Source: Verrucomicrobiota bacterium (GTDB taxonomy: Bacteria; Verrucomicrobiota; Verrucomicrobiia; Opitutales; UBA953). Taken from it: 20,783 nucleotides of DNA. The number at the start of each line of letters is the position of its first letter. The first letter of the stretch is position 1. The position numbers and the translations under genes were made by a program. This document shows positions 1 to 9,000 of the stretch, piece by piece. The notes under the pieces are model-generated. The model was not told where the DNA came from. It saw only the letters and a program-made list of their open reading frames with translations, and searched no databases. The stretch spans positions 1 to 20,783 of the forward strand of contig RDYO01000009.1 in assembly GCA_004293385.1 (NCBI GenBank). Reading direction: 5' to 3'.

Positions 1-899
1 GGGGCGCCGAAGAACGTGCTGTTACGGCGACGTTCGGCCGCGAGGCGGTCGAGGTCGATCTGCGAGACGATCAGGGCGAGGTCGAAGCGGAAGCGTTCGG
101 ATTCACCGAGGACGACGCCGTTCTCGGCGATGAGGCCGTGACCGCTGTAGACGATGTCGGTGCTCGATTCGCCCGCGCCGGCGGCGGCGTAGACGTAGGC
201 GGCGAGGCAGCGGGCGGACTGGGCCTTCACGAGGTCACGGCGGTAGGCGGCCTTGGTGAGGAGTTCGTCGCTGGCGGAAAGGTTGCAGAGCAGGGTGGCG
301 CCGGCGAGGGCCAGCGGGCCGCTGGGGGGCTCGACGGCCCAGAGGTCTTCGCAGATTTCGATGCCGAGCACGCAATCCGGCATGTCGGTCGCCTGGAAGA
401 GGAGGTCGGTGCCGAACGGGACCTTCTGGCCGAGGAGTTCGATTTCGGCGACCGGGGCGACCCGGGCGGAGGCGAACCAGCGCTGCTCGTAGAATTCCCC
501 GGTGTTGGGGAGGTGGGTCTTCGGGACGACGCCGAGGACTTTGCCGCGGGAAAGCGCTACGGCCACGTTGAAGAGGCGTCCGTTGACCTCCAGGGGGGCT
601 CCGACGAGGGCGGTCAGGCCGAGCTTCGCGGTGGCCTCACAAACCTGTCCTAGGGCCTTCAGGGCGCCATTGAGGAGGGTCCGCTGGCCGAAGAGGTCGC
701 CGCAGCTGTAGCCGGTCAGGCAAAGTTCGGGCAGGACGACGATTTCCACCCCCTCTTGGGCGGCTTTTTCCAAGGCTTGGATGATCAGGGCGGCGTTGGC
801 CGCAGGGTCCCCCAGACGGAGGGCCGGCGAGGCGGCCGCCACGGTCACAAAACCGTTCTGGTGGATGCGGTTGGACATCAAAGGACTGGTATCCGTCAT
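1..899 (-). CDS. nadE: Glutamine-dependent NAD+ synthetase, N-terminal part (cut by window edge)
   Basis: This is the glutaminase (nitrilase-fold) half of the large NAD+ synthetase, which makes NAD+ from deamido-NAD+, ATP and glutamine-derived ammonia in the cytoplasm. About 299 residues are visible and the reading frame runs off the left edge, so the synthetase domain lies outside. The nitrilase triad can be read as Glu58 in VVLPELCLTGYSCGDLF, Lys127 in PKTHLPNTGEFYEQRW and Cys183 in GIEICEDLW. The PELCLTGY and GEFYEQRWF patterns are typical of the long, glutamine-using NadE. The start is ATG at 899; a second in-frame ATG at 878 is possible, and neither has a strong ribosome binding site. 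The gene is divergent from thrB across 64 bp. Confidence 0.93.
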   Translation of the reverse strand, partial: MTDTSPLMSNRIHQNGFVTVAAASPALRLGDPAANAALIIQALEKAAQEGVEIVVLPELCLTGYSCGDLFGQRTLLNGALKALGQVCEATAKLGLTALVGAPLEVNGRLFNVAVALSRGKVLGVVPKTHLPNTGEFYEQRWFASARVAPVAEIELLGQKVPFGTDLLFQATDMPDCVLGIEICEDLWAVEPPSGPLALAGATLLCNLSASDELLTKAAYRRDLVKAQSARCLAAYVYAAAGAGESSTDIVYSGHGLIAENGVVLGESERFRFDLALIVSQIDLDRLAAERRRNSTFFGA

Positions 900-963
900 G
901 TTCACCGTTGACCGAAGGGGAGGCAACCCGAAAGGTCTGCCCAACCCTGTCAAAGGGGGTCCT

Positions 964-1917
964 ATGTCCGCTCAGCCGCTCAAAGAAGTCCGTATCTTTT
1001 CGCCTGCCACCGTGGCCAACGTGGCCTGCGGTTTCGACGTGCTTGGCTTCTGCATCGACGCCCCCGGCGACGAGATCGTGGCCCGCTTCTCGTCCACCCC
1101 CGGCCTCCGCATCACCAAGATCACCGGTGACGACGGTCGCCTGCCCCTCGACTCCAAGAAGAACACCGCCGGCGTCTCCGCCCACGCGCTGCTCCGCCAC
1201 CTCGGCAAGAGCGACCTCGGCATCGAGATGGAGATCCACAAGAAGATGCCTTTCGGCAGCGGCCTCGGCTCCAGCGCCGCAAGCGCGGTCGGCGGCGCCT
1301 TCGTGGTCAACCGCCTGCTCGGCGAGCCGCTGACGCGTCGTCAGCTCCTGCCTTTCGTGGTCGCCGGCGAAGCCGCGGCCGATGGCGCCTGGCATGCCGA
1401 CAACGTCGGACCTTGCCTCCTCGGCGGCATCACCCTCATCCGTTCCAACGCCGAGCTCGACGTCATGGACGTGCCGATCCCGGACCGCCTCTGGGCCGCC
1501 GTCGTGCACCCGGACATCGTCGTGCTGACCAAGGTCGCCCGTGAGATCATGCCGCGCCAGATCCAGCTCGAGACCTCCACGCAGCAGAGTGGCAACCTCG
1601 GCGGCCTGCTGTGCGGCTTCTTCAAGAGCGACTACGCCCTCATCGGCCGCTCGCTCCACGACCTCATCGCCGAGCCGCACCGCCACCGCCTGATCCCTGA
1701 GTTCTACCGCGCCAAGGCCGCCGCCATGGCCGCGGGCGCGCTGGGCTTCTCGATCTCCGGCGCCGGCCCCAGCGTGTTCGCGCTCTGCGAAGGCGAAGAG
1801 ACCGCCCGCAAGGTCGCCGCCGCCGTCGCCGCCGTGTTCTCGTCGGTGCCGATCAAGGCCACGCCTTACGTCTCGCGCATCAATCCCAAGGGTGTCCATG
1901 TCCTCTCCGAATCGTAA
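964..1917 (+). CDS. thrB: Homoserine kinase
   Basis: This 317-residue GHMP-family kinase phosphorylates homoserine to O-phosphohomoserine, the step before threonine synthase. The ATP-binding motif PFGSGLGSSAAS lies at residues 96-107, and the C-terminal GHMP motif SISGAGPSVFAL is present. The N-terminal ATVANVACGFDVLGF segment is typical of ThrB. The frame stays open upstream to an ATG at 781. The start at 964 is preferred because a strong Shine-Dalgarno (AAAGGGGG) sits just before it and the resulting length matches the family (about 310). It overlaps thrC by 20 bp, so the two are almost certainly co-transcribed and translationally coupled. Confidence 0.95.
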   Translation: MSAQPLKEVRIFSPATVANVACGFDVLGFCIDAPGDEIVARFSSTPGLRITKITGDDGRLPLDSKKNTAGVSAHALLRHLGKSDLGIEMEIHKKMPFGSGLGSSAASAVGGAFVVNRLLGEPLTRRQLLPFVVAGEAAADGAWHADNVGPCLLGGITLIRSNAELDVMDVPIPDRLWAAVVHPDIVVLTKVAREIMPRQIQLETSTQQSGNLGGLLCGFFKSDYALIGRSLHDLIAEPHRHRLIPEFYRAKAAAMAAGALGFSISGAGPSVFALCEGEETARKVAAAVAAVFSSVPIKATPYVSRINPKGVHVLSES

Positions 1918-3232
1918 GCTGGAATTCGTCTCCACCGCCGACGCCACCTGCCGCGGCTCGCTCCGCGACGTGCTGCTGTCGGCCATGCCCGCCAAGGGCG
2001 GCCTCTGGGTGCCGACGCACATCCCGCAGATCGCGCCCGACTTCTTGGAGCGTCACCGCGACGCGTCCTACGCCGACCTCGCCGAGGCCGTCGTGGCTCC
2101 GTACTTCGGCGAGGTGCTCGGCCCGGCGGTGCTGCGCGAGCTCTGCCAGGAAGCCTTCAATTTCCCGGTGCCGCTCGTGCGCCCGGAGAAGCTCAAGGGC
2201 ACCCCGGCCGAACGCATCGCCGTCCTCGAACTATTCCAAGGACCCTCCGCGGCCTTCAAGGACTTCGCCGTCCGCACGCTCGTGCGCGTCACCGCGCGCG
2301 TCCTCGGCGATGAGTTCCCGCAGCTGACCGTCCTGGCCGCGACCTCCGGTGACACCGGCGCCGCCGTGACCGAAGCCTGCGCCGGCGTACCTGGCGTCCG
2401 CGCCGTGGTCCTCTATCCCCGCATCGGCGTCAGCGGCGTGCAGGAGTCCCAGATCGCCCGGCCCCGTCCCGGCGTGGTCGCCCTTTCCGTCGACGGCACG
2501 TTCGACGACTGTCAGGCGATGGTGAAGCGCGCGCTCGCCGACGAGTCCCTGCGTCGCCACCGCCCGCTGCTCACCGCGAATTCCATCAACCCGGTGCGTC
2601 TGATCGCCCAGGTGCCATTCGCCTTCCACGCGAAGCGTCTGCTGGCCCCTGGCCGTCGCATGGGCATCGTGGTGCCCTCGGGTAACCTCGGTAACGTCGG
2701 CGCCGTGCAGCTCGCGCGTCGCATGGGCCTGGACGTCGCCGCGCTCGTCGCCGCGACTAACACCAACTCGCCGCTGCCCGACCTCTTCGCCACCGGCGAG
2801 TATCGTCCGCGTCGCGCCGTCCCCACGGCCTCCAACGCCATGGACATCGGCGACCCGAACAATCTCAGCCGCCTGCTCGCCTGGCGCGACGGCGGCCCCT
2901 CCGTGGAAGCCGTCACCGTGGACGACGTCGCAACCCTCGACGCCATGCGTCGCGTCCGTGACGCCAGCGGCTACATCCTCTGCCCGCACTCCGCCGTCGG
3001 CTGGAAGGCCGCGGAAGACCTCCTGGCCCGTGATGGCGCCAAGCTCGACGACGTCATCGTCTTCGGCACCGCGCACCCCGCCAAGTTCCCTGATGTCCTG
3101 CAGCAGGCCTTCGGCGACGCCCATGCTTCCCGCTTCCCGGGTGAGCTGCCGGCGCCTGCTCCGATCAAGATCGGCAACGACTTCGAGGCCGTCCGCAAGG
3201 TCCTCGAATCCGAAGCCGGCTTCGCCCGCTAA
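1898..3232 (+). CDS. thrC: Threonine synthase
   Basis: This PLP enzyme, about 444 residues, converts O-phosphohomoserine to threonine. The PLP-binding lysine is Lys121 in GPSAAFKDFAVRTL. The cofactor and substrate loops LAATSGDTGAAV and VPSGNLGNVGA are clear, and the length fits the E. coli-type enzyme (about 428). Two starts compete: GTG at 1892 and ATG at 1898. ATG 1898 is chosen because AAGGG (1888-1892) gives it a properly spaced ribosome binding site inside the thrB end. It is the second gene of a thrB-thrC unit and ends just before a hairpin shared with the convergent exbD operon. Confidence 0.95.
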   Translation: MSSPNRKLEFVSTADATCRGSLRDVLLSAMPAKGGLWVPTHIPQIAPDFLERHRDASYADLAEAVVAPYFGEVLGPAVLRELCQEAFNFPVPLVRPEKLKGTPAERIAVLELFQGPSAAFKDFAVRTLVRVTARVLGDEFPQLTVLAATSGDTGAAVTEACAGVPGVRAVVLYPRIGVSGVQESQIARPRPGVVALSVDGTFDDCQAMVKRALADESLRRHRPLLTANSINPVRLIAQVPFAFHAKRLLAPGRRMGIVVPSGNLGNVGAVQLARRMGLDVAALVAATNTNSPLPDLFATGEYRPRRAVPTASNAMDIGDPNNLSRLLAWRDGGPSVEAVTVDDVATLDAMRRVRDASGYILCPHSAVGWKAAEDLLARDGAKLDDVIVFGTAHPAKFPDVLQQAFGDAHASRFPGELPAPAPIKIGNDFEAVRKVLESEAGFAR

Positions 3233-3243
3233 GTCCGGACACG

Positions 3244-3270
3244 AAAAAGCCGCCTTTCGGCGGCTGTCTT
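3244..3270 (-). terminator. Hairpin terminator between convergent thrC and exbD
   Basis: A perfect 7-bp stem AGCCGCC / GGCGGCT (3248-3254 and 3259-3265) encloses a TTTC loop. Read on the minus strand, the stem is followed by five Ts, the form of an intrinsic terminator for the exbD operon that ends at 3290. On the plus strand the tail is only weakly T-rich (GTCTT), so use for thrC is possible but less certain. Confidence 0.75.
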
Positions 3271-3289
3271 CGTCGGCTGATCGGCCGGC

Positions 3290-3733
3290 TTATTCCGTGT
3301 CGGACACCGCGAACGTCACATTCGTGATGTTCGCCTTGGCCAGGATATCGAGGACGTTGATCACGCGCTCGTAGCGGGCGTTCTCTTCGGCCTGCACCGT
3401 GATGAGCAGCTTGGTCTTGGACTGCTCGGCAGCCTGACCCATCAGCTTCATCTGGTTGTAGAGGTTCTCGAGGAGCTTGTCGCCGGGGGCGCCGACCGGA
3501 TCTTCGTTGAGGGTGACTTCGCCGGTCTCGCTCACGCCGATCGTGACTTCGTCGGGGAGGTCGGTCTCCTTGGCGGTCTCGGCGTTGCCGGGGAGGGTGG
3601 TCTTCAGCTCATGCTCCACCTTCACGGCGCCGGCCATGACCATGAAGAAGAGCATGATCACGAAGACCACGTCGATCATCGGGGCGATCTGGAAGCCGGG
3701 GGCGGCGTCGGGAGTCTGTTCTCGCTGTTTCAT
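3290..3733 (-). CDS. ExbD/TolR-family proton-channel subunit (second copy)
   Basis: This 147-residue inner-membrane protein has the ExbD/TolR plan: a short cytoplasmic N-terminus, one membrane helix at about residues 17-36 (IAPMIDVVFVIMLFFMVMAG) and a periplasmic domain. Asp21 in the PMID motif matches the essential intramembrane aspartate of ExbD/TolR, so proton-driven function is plausible. It is the last gene of the TPR-TPR-ExbB-ExbD-ExbD operon. It begins 3 bp after the preceding exbD stop, with a GAGGA ribosome binding site inside the end of that gene. The periplasmic part is rich in Glu and Lys. Which receptor or transducer it drives cannot be read from the window, so no specific gene symbol is given. 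Confidence 0.92.
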   Translation of the reverse strand: MKQREQTPDAAPGFQIAPMIDVVFVIMLFFMVMAGAVKVEHELKTTLPGNAETAKETDLPDEVTIGVSETGEVTLNEDPVGAPGDKLLENLYNQMKLMGQAAEQSKTKLLITVQAEENARYERVINVLDILAKANITNVTFAVSDTE

Positions 3734-3736
3734 GGC

Positions 3737-4177
3737 TTATTCCTCGTGGTTGAGGCCCGAGAAGGCGATGTTGTCGATGCCCGCCTCAGCGCCCCATTCG
3801 AGGGCCTTGGAGACGTACTTGGCGTGGCATTCCTTGTCGGCGCGGACCAGCAGGCGGTACTTTTCGTTGGTGCCTTTGCGGTCGGCGAGTTCCTTGGCGA
3901 TGCCTTCCTTGTCGTTCGGGTCGAGTTCGCGGTCGTCGAGCTTGTACTTGGCCTGGCCCGTGGTCTTGTCCCACGAGATGTTGATCAGGCCGGCCGCGGC
4001 CTTGTCGTCGCGCTTGACGCCGTTGGAGGCGACCGGGAGCGAGATGTTCTTGTCGACCTTGAGCACCTGCGAGGAGGTGATCGACATGAAGAAGATGAGC
4101 AGCACCAGGAGCACGTCGATCATCGGCGCGACCTGGAACTCCGGTTCGCCTTCTCCGCCTCCGCCTCCGCCTGCCAT
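3737..4177 (-). CDS. ExbD/TolR-family proton-channel subunit (first copy)
   Basis: This 146-residue ExbD/TolR protein differs clearly from its neighbour. One membrane helix lies at about residues 17-36 (VAPMIDVLLVLLIFFMSITS), with the conserved Asp21. A periplasmic domain follows, with a single Cys in the segment ADKECHAKYVSKALEW. The N-terminus carries a run of six glycines, encoded by three perfect TCCGCC hexamers (plus strand 4154-4171). Slippage there would change the length only in frame. It lies 32 bp downstream of the ExbB-like gene. Two unlike ExbD proteins beside one ExbB suggest either a heteromeric stator or two alternative complexes; this is inference. Confidence 0.92.
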   Translation of the reverse strand: MAGGGGGGEGEPEFQVAPMIDVLLVLLIFFMSITSSQVLKVDKNISLPVASNGVKRDDKAAAGLINISWDKTTGQAKYKLDDRELDPNDKEGIAKELADRKGTNEKYRLLVRADKECHAKYVSKALEWGAEAGIDNIAFSGLNHEE

Positions 4178-4209
4178 GGTTGTGCTGCTGGTTTAGGGGT
4201 GGAAGGGAC

Positions 4210-5004
4210 TTAGCCCTGGACGCTCGAAGAGGCGCTCCAGTCGGGCTTGGCGGCGTAGATCTCTTCGTCGCCGACCTTGTGGCCTTCGACTTCTTCGTAG
4301 GGGAAGGAGCGGAACAGGCTGGTGGCGATCTCCTGGATGTCGTGGATACCCTTGTTGAGTCGGTTGATCAGGAGGTAGTACGAGATGAACGCCGGGATCG
4401 CGATGAAGAGGCCGGAGGCGGTCGCCACGAGCACTTCACCGATAGCGCCGGAGAGCTTGGAAGGATCGCCCACGCCGGAGGTGCCGAGGGTTTCGAACGC
4501 GCTCATCATGCCCGTCACGGTGCCGGTGAGGCCGATCATCGGGGTACAGACACCGATGACGGAAAGGTAGGAGAGGCGGCCCTTGATCTCGCCCTGGATG
4601 CGGGCGATTTCGGAGAGGATGGCTTCTTCGGTCATGGTCTTGCCATCCGGGGCGAAGGCGACGCCCGCGCGGACGACGTCGGCGACGGGGGAGCCGGCGG
4701 TCTTGGCGAAGCCGTAGGCGCCGACGTAGTCACCCTTCTTGAAGAACTCGCGGAGCTGGGTGACGTGTTCGGTGGGGTACATCTTGCCGGCGCCGGTCTT
4801 GATGAAGCCGTCGACCATGAACCACATCATGGCCACGGAGCAGAGGGTGATCGGGTACATGACCCAGCCGCCTTCGATGAAGAGGTCGGCGAGGGTCTTG
4901 TGGTGCACGCCGGCAGCGGCAGCGGCCTCTTGGGCCGAGGCGGTGACGGTCAGCAGGCCGAGAAGGGCGGTGCTGAGGAGGGCGGAACGTAGGTTCATCT
5001 TCAT
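4210..5004 (-). CDS. MotA/TolQ/ExbB proton-channel protein with N-terminal signal sequence
   Basis: This 264-residue protein is the pentameric channel partner of ExbD-type subunits. A signal-peptide-like segment (MKMNLRSALLSTALLGLL, predicted cut after TASA at residue 24) precedes the first channel helix (about 46-65). The conserved pair of helices lies at about 144-164 (VIGVCTPMIGLTGTVTGMM) and 188-211 (IGEVLVATASGLFIAIPAFI). The GLTGTVTGMMSAFETLG stretch is the diagnostic MotA/TolQ/ExbB signature. The frame is open upstream to 5061, but ATG 5004 (or ATG 4998, two codons later) places the signal sequence at the very N-terminus; no Shine-Dalgarno supports either. It lies 53 bp after the 338-aa gene and 32 bp before the first exbD. 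Confidence 0.92.
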   Translation of the reverse strand: MKMNLRSALLSTALLGLLTVTASAQEAAAAAGVHHKTLADLFIEGGWVMYPITLCSVAMMWFMVDGFIKTGAGKMYPTEHVTQLREFFKKGDYVGAYGFAKTAGSPVADVVRAGVAFAPDGKTMTEEAILSEIARIQGEIKGRLSYLSVIGVCTPMIGLTGTVTGMMSAFETLGTSGVGDPSKLSGAIGEVLVATASGLFIAIPAFISYYLLINRLNKGIHDIQEIATSLFRSFPYEEVEGHKVGDEEIYAAKPDWSASSSVQG

Positions 5005-5057
5005 GATGATGGGGTGTAGGTTGGTATCTAGGTTAGGTTTTGGAAAGGGGCAAGGAC

Positions 5058-6074
5058 TCACTTGTTGCCTTCGACCTTCTCTTCGGCGGCGAGCTTGGGC
5101 TTGGCCAGCATCACGCCTTCGGGGAGGGGACCGCCGGCGGCGATCTTCTTCTGGTCGGCTTCGGCCTTGGCGCGCTCCTCGGGGGGCAGCAGCTTCTTGG
5201 CCTCTTCGGCCTCCTTGGAGACCGGGAAGGAGACGATGATGTCGTAGAGGTAGCGGTTGGAGACCGCTTCGAGCTTCTGGTCGCGCAGGGCCGGGCTATC
5301 CATGCCGCGGAAGGCGCGGGCGGCGCCGAGGAGGGCCTTGGGGATCATCTCGGTCTCGGAACCGAAGAAGACCGGCACGCGCAGGTAGGTGGTCATCGCG
5401 GCTTCGTACTTCTTGGCGGCGAGGAGGGAGTTGCCCTTCGTGAGGTGGAGGCGGGCCTGGAGTTCGGAGCTGTCGACCTTCGTGAGCAGTTCGGTGGCTT
5501 CGCGGATCACGGCGTCGTGCTCGCCTTTGCGGGCGCGCAGCATCAGGCGGGCGAGCTGGATCTGGGTGGCGACTTCCGGCTTCTTGGCGGCTTCTTCCTT
5601 TTCGAAGGCCGTGAGGAAGCTGTTCGTGGCGGCGTCGTTCTCGAGGCGGTCCAGGGCGTCGAGCTTGATCAGCGAGGCCTTGACCCACAGGGAGCCCGGG
5701 ACGTTCTTGAGGGGCTCGAAGAACTTCAGGACGGCCTCGACGTTGTCGAGGGCCTTGGCGGGCTCGCCGCGGTTGACGTTGTTCTGGGCCTCCTGGAGGC
5801 GTGCGGGCGTCGGCCAGATGATCTCGGTGACTTCGGAGAGCTTGCGGGTGTCGGTCGACACGAAGCCGCCGCGGTTGGTCGTGCGGTCCACGGTGCCCTT
5901 GATGACGTTGATGACGCCTTTCTTTTCGTCGACGACGGGCTTCGGCGGGACGGAGTTGTCCAGCTTGAAGGGGTCGTTGACCTCCCAGCGTTCGCCCTTG
6001 AAGACGAAGGTCTGGGCCGGCGACGAGGCCGCGGCGAGGAGCGCGAAGGCGGTGAGGAGGAGGGGGCGGCGCAT
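5058..6074 (-). CDS. Secreted helical-repeat (TPR-like) protein of unknown function
   Basis: This exported protein of 338 residues follows the giant TPR gene by 5 bp. A signal peptide is clear at the N-terminus (MRRPLLLTAFALLAAASSPA, cut near residue 20). The region from about 100 to 290 consists of Ala/Leu/Lys-rich amphipathic helices typical of TPR or Sel1-like repeats, with phrases such as GEPAKALDNVEAVLKFF and AAKKYEAAMTTYLRV. The tail (from about 295) is Lys/Glu/Pro-rich and probably disordered. No catalytic motif is seen. The frame is open upstream to 6377, but that part overlaps the TPR gene and lacks a signal. As a periplasmic partner of the adjacent ExbB/ExbD proteins it may act as an adaptor; this is inferred from context only. 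Confidence 0.85.
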   Translation of the reverse strand: MRRPLLLTAFALLAAASSPAQTFVFKGERWEVNDPFKLDNSVPPKPVVDEKKGVINVIKGTVDRTTNRGGFVSTDTRKLSEVTEIIWPTPARLQEAQNNVNRGEPAKALDNVEAVLKFFEPLKNVPGSLWVKASLIKLDALDRLENDAATNSFLTAFEKEEAAKKPEVATQIQLARLMLRARKGEHDAVIREATELLTKVDSSELQARLHLTKGNSLLAAKKYEAAMTTYLRVPVFFGSETEMIPKALLGAARAFRGMDSPALRDQKLEAVSNRYLYDIIVSFPVSKEAEEAKKLLPPEERAKAEADQKKIAAGGPLPEGVMLAKPKLAAEEKVEGNK

Positions 6075-6079
6075 GGCGT

Positions 6080-9000
6080 TCAGAGTCCGAGGAGGTAGGC
6101 TTTGGCTTCTTCCGCTTCGCGGGTGTCCTTGATGCGGTCCTTCTGGAGCATCTCTTGCAGGATCAGCTTGGCTTCGTTCTTCTGGTCGAGCTTCGAGGCG
6201 AAGAGCTTGGCGGCGGAGAAATAGGCCTTCGCGGACCAGACCTCGTACTTCTTCCAGGTCATGAAGCAGCGGCGGTAGTAGGCGATGGCGCGGGCGTAGC
6301 CTTCCTTGTCGGTCGCCTGACGTTCTTCGATCAGTCCGAGCCAGTAGAGGGAGGCGGCGGTCTTCTCGCCGCGCCATTCCTTGGTCTCGGCGATCTCCTT
6401 GAAACCGGCCTTGGCTTCGTCGTACTTGGCGAGTTCGGCGAGCGCGCGGGCGCGGGTGAAGCGCAGGTCGAGTTCCTTCGACATCAGGATGTTGTTGTCG
6501 ATGGCCTCGTTGCAGAGCGAGAGGGCCTCGGCGTACTTCTTCTCGCCGAAACGGATGTCGGCCAGGCCGGCGAAGCCGTAGTCGGCGTATTCGGAGGAGC
6601 GGGCGAACTCGAGGATGTAGCGGCAGAACTCTTCGGCCTTCTTCAGGTCTCCCTTGGCGAGGAGGCTTTCGCCGACGAGGGCGAGGATGGTCGGGTTGAG
6701 TTCCTCGGCCTTGAAGTTGGCGGCGATCTTGGCGAAGTTCGCGGCGGTCTTCTCGGGCTCGCGGGTGAACACGGCGAGCTGGCCGAGGGCGAAGAAGCCG
6801 CGGGCCTGGGCGACGAGGGAGCTGCGGTTCTCTTCGAGGCGGAGCAGCTTGGTGAGCTCCTTCTCGGCGTCGGCGCTGGTGTAGGCGCCGGGCTCGGGCT
6901 TGGCGCCGGCCTTCACGCGCTTGATCTTACGGGCGAGCTTCTCGGCGAGGAAGACGATGAGCTTCTCGGTGCCTTCCTGCTTCCGGTCGTTGATGGATTC
7001 GGCGACGGCGTCGGAGAGGATCTTCAGCGCACGCTTCTTCTGCTCGGCGATGGACGCCTGGCGCTTGACCTCGACCTTGGCGAGTTCGGCTTCGAGCTCG
7101 GCGGAGAGCTTCTTGACGGCCTCCTTGGCCGTGTCGATCTCGGGGCGGGTGACGCCCTGCTTGCGTTCGAGCTGGTCGACCGCCTTGCGGCCGTCGGCGA
7201 GCTTGGCGCTGAAATCCTTGCGGACCTTCTCGGCCTGCTGGGCGAACTCGGGCATGTCGCCCATGCGTTCGGTGGAGCGGATGACCTCGTAGAGGTATGT
7301 CATCGCCTTCGGGTCATTGTGGTCCCAGTCGAAGATCTCCTTGAACAGGTCGCGCATGCGCTTGTGTTCGCCGCGGCCGGGGAGGAGCTTGCGCAGCTCG
7401 CCGAGGACGAACTCGAGGGCCTGCGGATTGGTGCGGGCGCTCTTGGCGGCGGCCTCGTAGGCGTCGATCGCCTTGCCGGTGACGGCTTCCTTCTCCTTCT
7501 CGAGCTTGTCCTTGATGGCGGCGAACTTCGCGCGGTCAGGGGTCTTGAGGTTGACGCGGAGGTCGATGTCGGCCGCCTTGACCTTCTTGTCGAGCTCGTC
7601 GGCCATGCGGATGTGGGCGTCGCCGATCAGCGTGTAGACCTCGGGGGTCTGGGCGATGACTTCGTCGGTGCGGTCCTTGGCGAAATCCTTCAGCCAGTCT
7701 TCGCAGAGCTTGATGGTGCCGGCGATGTCCGGCGGGTTGACGCCGAACTTGACGATGGCCTGGCGGTAGCGGACGTCAGGGATGAACTGGCCCTTCGGGT
7801 ATTCCTGCTCGTACTTGTCGAAGTCGATCTTGGTCTCCTTGTACTTGCCCTGGAAGAACGAGCACAGCGCGTTCATGTACAGGACCTGCTGACGGACGGA
7901 CGAGCGCTCGTACTTCTTGAGGAAGGCCTCGAAGGCCTTCTGCGCGGGCGCCCAGTCGACCTGCGAGAAAAGGCAGGCGGCGATGCGGAAATCGATCTCT
8001 TCGGCGATCTCGGGCGTGAGGTTGGCCACGTTGGCCAGCACCCACTTGTAGTGTTCGATGGCTTCGGGGAACTCTTCGCGCTCCTGCGAGATGTCGCCGA
8101 GGATGAGGGCGATGGACGAGACCATCTCATCCTTCGGGAACTTCTGGATGAACTCCTTGCACTTGGCCTGGGCCTCGTTGTTGCGGCCGATGCGGCGCAG
8201 GGCGAGGATGTGGTAGTAGTAGGCGCCGGCGATGCGACTGAACTCGGGGCTGTTCTCGAAGATGTCGAGGAAGGCCACGTGGGCCTCCCACGGGCGCTTC
8301 AGTTCGAGGAGGCAGAGGCCGATGCGGTAGGAGATGAAGGCGTCGTAGTCCTTGTTGGCTTTGAATTCGGCTTCGATCTTCTTGAACTGCTCCAGGTCGA
8401 GCTGGGCGCGGCGGATGTTGTCGGCCTGTTCGGCGTTCGGCTTCGGGGCGGCCTTGGTCATGCCTTCGACCTCGGCGGTCTTGGTCTCGATGGCCTTGCC
8501 GAAGGAGCGGGTGAGGTTCACGCGACGCAGCGTGCCCTGGTAGTTGTTGAGGGCCTGGCGGTAGAAATCACCGCGGAAAGCCTCGTCGGCGGCGGATTCG
8601 GCGGCGGCGAAACGGGCGTCACCGATCTCGAGGCGCTGGAAGTTGGAGCGGACCACTTCGACGGGGGAGCCGGTGCTGCGGGCGTCGATCTCGTTCTTCA
8701 GCTGGGTGGCTTCCTTGGTCAGGCCGAGCTTGGTGTACATCTCGACCAGCTTGTAAGCGGCTTCGCGGCGTTCGGGCGTGTTGATGCCTTCGGCGGTGGC
8801 CTGCTTGAGGAGGCTGATGGCCTGAGCGTAGGCGGCCTTCTTGAGGTCGTCGGTCGAGCTTTTGGCGCGGTCGACCACGATCTGGGCCGAAAGCGTGAAG
8901 GCGGAGACGCGCTCTTCGGGGCGGGCGAGGGTGTTGGTGCGGATCTTCTCGAGGCGGGCGAGGGCCTGGTCCCACTTGCCCTGCTTGGAGAAGGCTTCGA

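Noticed and set aside
138..653. Plus-strand open frame in the nadE region
   Set aside because: It is antisense to a clear NAD+ synthetase frame with catalytic motifs, and its own translation is Gly/Glu/Ala-rich with no recognisable motif.
900..963. TTGACC and TTGACA-like hexamers in the nadE-thrB divergent gap
   Set aside because: Neither has a credible -10 at 16-18 bp, so no promoter is called although one must lie there or just inside nadE or upstream.
781..963. Upstream extension of the thrB frame
   Set aside because: The first 61 codons overlap nadE on the other strand and have no resemblance to homoserine kinase; a strong Shine-Dalgarno supports ATG 964.
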